A model generated the notes under the pieces. That model had not been told where the DNA came from and made no database searches. It saw nothing but the letters and a program-made list of their open reading frames with translations. This document shows positions 33,234-33,952 of a stretch of 33,952 bases of DNA, in pieces. Source of the stretch: Coriobacteriaceae bacterium (GTDB lineage Bacteria; Actinomycetota; Coriobacteriia; Coriobacteriales; Eggerthellaceae); the NCBI GenBank assembly GCA_015062635.1, contig SUUF01000004.1:1-33952 (forward strand), written 5' to 3'. The first letter of the stretch is position 1, and each line of letters starts with the position of its first letter. A program made the position numbers and the translations under genes.

Positions 33234-33252
33234 GGACCGCCTATAGCGGTCC
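33234..33252 (+). promoter_or_regulatory. Hairpin between hisH and hisA
   Basis: GGACCGC (33234-33240) pairs perfectly with GCGGTCC (33246-33252) around a 5-nt loop. No T-run follows, so read-through into hisA is expected. It may be an mRNA processing or stability element. Confidence 0.45.
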
Positions 33253-33284
33253 ATAACGTGTAGTGATTCAGAAAGGAAACCATC

Positions 33285-33952
33285 ATGTACCTGCTTCCTG
33301 CCATTGATATCTTGGGTGGCAAGGCGGTGCGCCTGGCCAAGGGCGACTATAGCCGTGTGACCGTGTACAACGACGATCCGGTGGCGCAAGCCGTGGCCTT
33401 CGAAGAGGCCGGCGCCGACTGGGTGCATGTCGTCGATCTTGATGGCGCGCGTTCCGGCGTACCCGAAAACATCGGCATCATCGAGGCCATTGCGCGCAAG
33501 ACCCTGTTGAAAATCGAGGTGGGCGGTGGCGTGCGTTTGCTGGACACGGTGCAGCGCCTGGTGGATGCCGGGGTTTCCCGCGTGGTGATGGGCACCGTGC
33601 TGGTGAAGGACCCTGCGTTGGCGGAAGAGGCCATCAAGCGTTTCGGCGACGTGATGTGCGCGGGCATTGACGCCCGCGACGGCGAGGTGGCCGTTGACGG
33701 TTGGGAAAAGGGCGCGGGCGTTTCTGCGTACGATTTGGCCACGCGCATGGCCCTGCTGGGATACCGGCACATGGTGTACACCGACATCGCGCGCGACGGC
33801 ATGCAGACCGGCATCGATGCGCAGGCATACGCGAAGATGGCCGAGGTGTTCGGCTCGCCTGTGACGGCGTCGGGCGGCGTGGCCACGATGGACGACATCG
33901 AGCGTTTGGGGGCGGTGGCGAATAGCATCGACGGTATTATCACCGGACGCGC
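33285..33952 (+). CDS. hisA: ProFAR isomerase HisA (3' end outside the window)
   Basis: The first 222 codons of a (beta/alpha)8 isomerase that opens the ribose of ProFAR by an Amadori rearrangement. Catalytic D8 (PAID) and D129 (AGIDARDG) are present, as are phosphate-binding GGGVR (80-84) and ASGGV. The frame is open to the window edge at IITGR. AAAGGAAA lies about 6 nt before the ATG. PriA-type dual HisA/TrpF enzymes of actinobacteria cannot be excluded from this partial sequence. Confidence 0.93.
   Translation, partial: MYLLPAIDILGGKAVRLAKGDYSRVTVYNDDPVAQAVAFEEAGADWVHVVDLDGARSGVPENIGIIEAIARKTLLKIEVGGGVRLLDTVQRLVDAGVSRVVMGTVLVKDPALAEEAIKRFGDVMCAGIDARDGEVAVDGWEKGAGVSAYDLATRMALLGYRHMVYTDIARDGMQTGIDAQAYAKMAEVFGSPVTASGGVATMDDIERLGAVANSIDGIITGR

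Overview
The window is GC-rich with very tight gene spacing. It reads as a chromosomal housekeeping segment of an anaerobic high-GC Gram-positive. The protein flavour suggests Coriobacteriia (Eggerthella/Slackia/Collinsella relatives): a GatCAB amidotransferase, an oxalate/formate-type MFS carrier, an NSS sodium symporter and short-form HisG with HisZ. This assignment is judgement from recognition, not a search result. No CRISPR array, prophage, insertion-sequence transposase, rRNA or complete tRNA gene was seen.

Layout. (1) 72-545 encodes a dCMP deaminase. (2) 835-7980 is a complete F0F1 ATP synthase operon in the canonical order atpI-B-E-F-H-A-G-D-C, ending at a strong hairpin. Three consecutive hairpins fill the atpB-atpE spacer. 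(3) 8165-11670 is a MacAB-type set: membrane-fusion protein, ABC ATPase and FtsX-like permease, with a good promoter at 8095-8123. (4) 11885-17111 holds dnaE, truA with a long C-terminal tail, and a small unknown gene. A 118-bp nested palindrome lies inside the truA reading frame. (5) 17158-20158 holds an OFA-like MFS carrier (minus strand) and a divergent NSS symporter, separated by a palindrome-rich regulatory region. (6) 20326-26272 holds ychF, gatC, gatA, gatB and a DHA2-type MFS exporter. (7) 26320-27549 (minus strand) encodes a membrane-anchored transglutaminase-like protein. (8) 27860 to the window end is a histidine operon, hisZG-D-C-B-H-A, cut inside hisA.

The most notable points are these. 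HisZ and HisG are fused into one 537-residue protein with almost no linker. The same operator-like palindrome (CTTTA-N14-TAAAG with conserved flanks) lies upstream of the NSS symporter and of the his operon; this suggests shared regulation and a histidine or related substrate for the symporter. A REP/MITE-like palindromic element is translated in frame inside truA. AtpF carries an N-terminal signal-peptide-like segment. Several genes have candidate promoters with an extended -10 (TGnTA-type) and little -35 similarity, and at least one MFS gene may be read from a leaderless mRNA.

How it works together: the ATP synthase, DNA polymerase III, pseudouridine synthase, YchF and GatCAB are core machinery. 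Between these blocks sit transport genes (ABC, OFA, NSS, DHA2) and a surface transglutaminase-like protein. The his operon then supplies the first part of histidine synthesis; hisF and hisI/E are expected just beyond the right edge.
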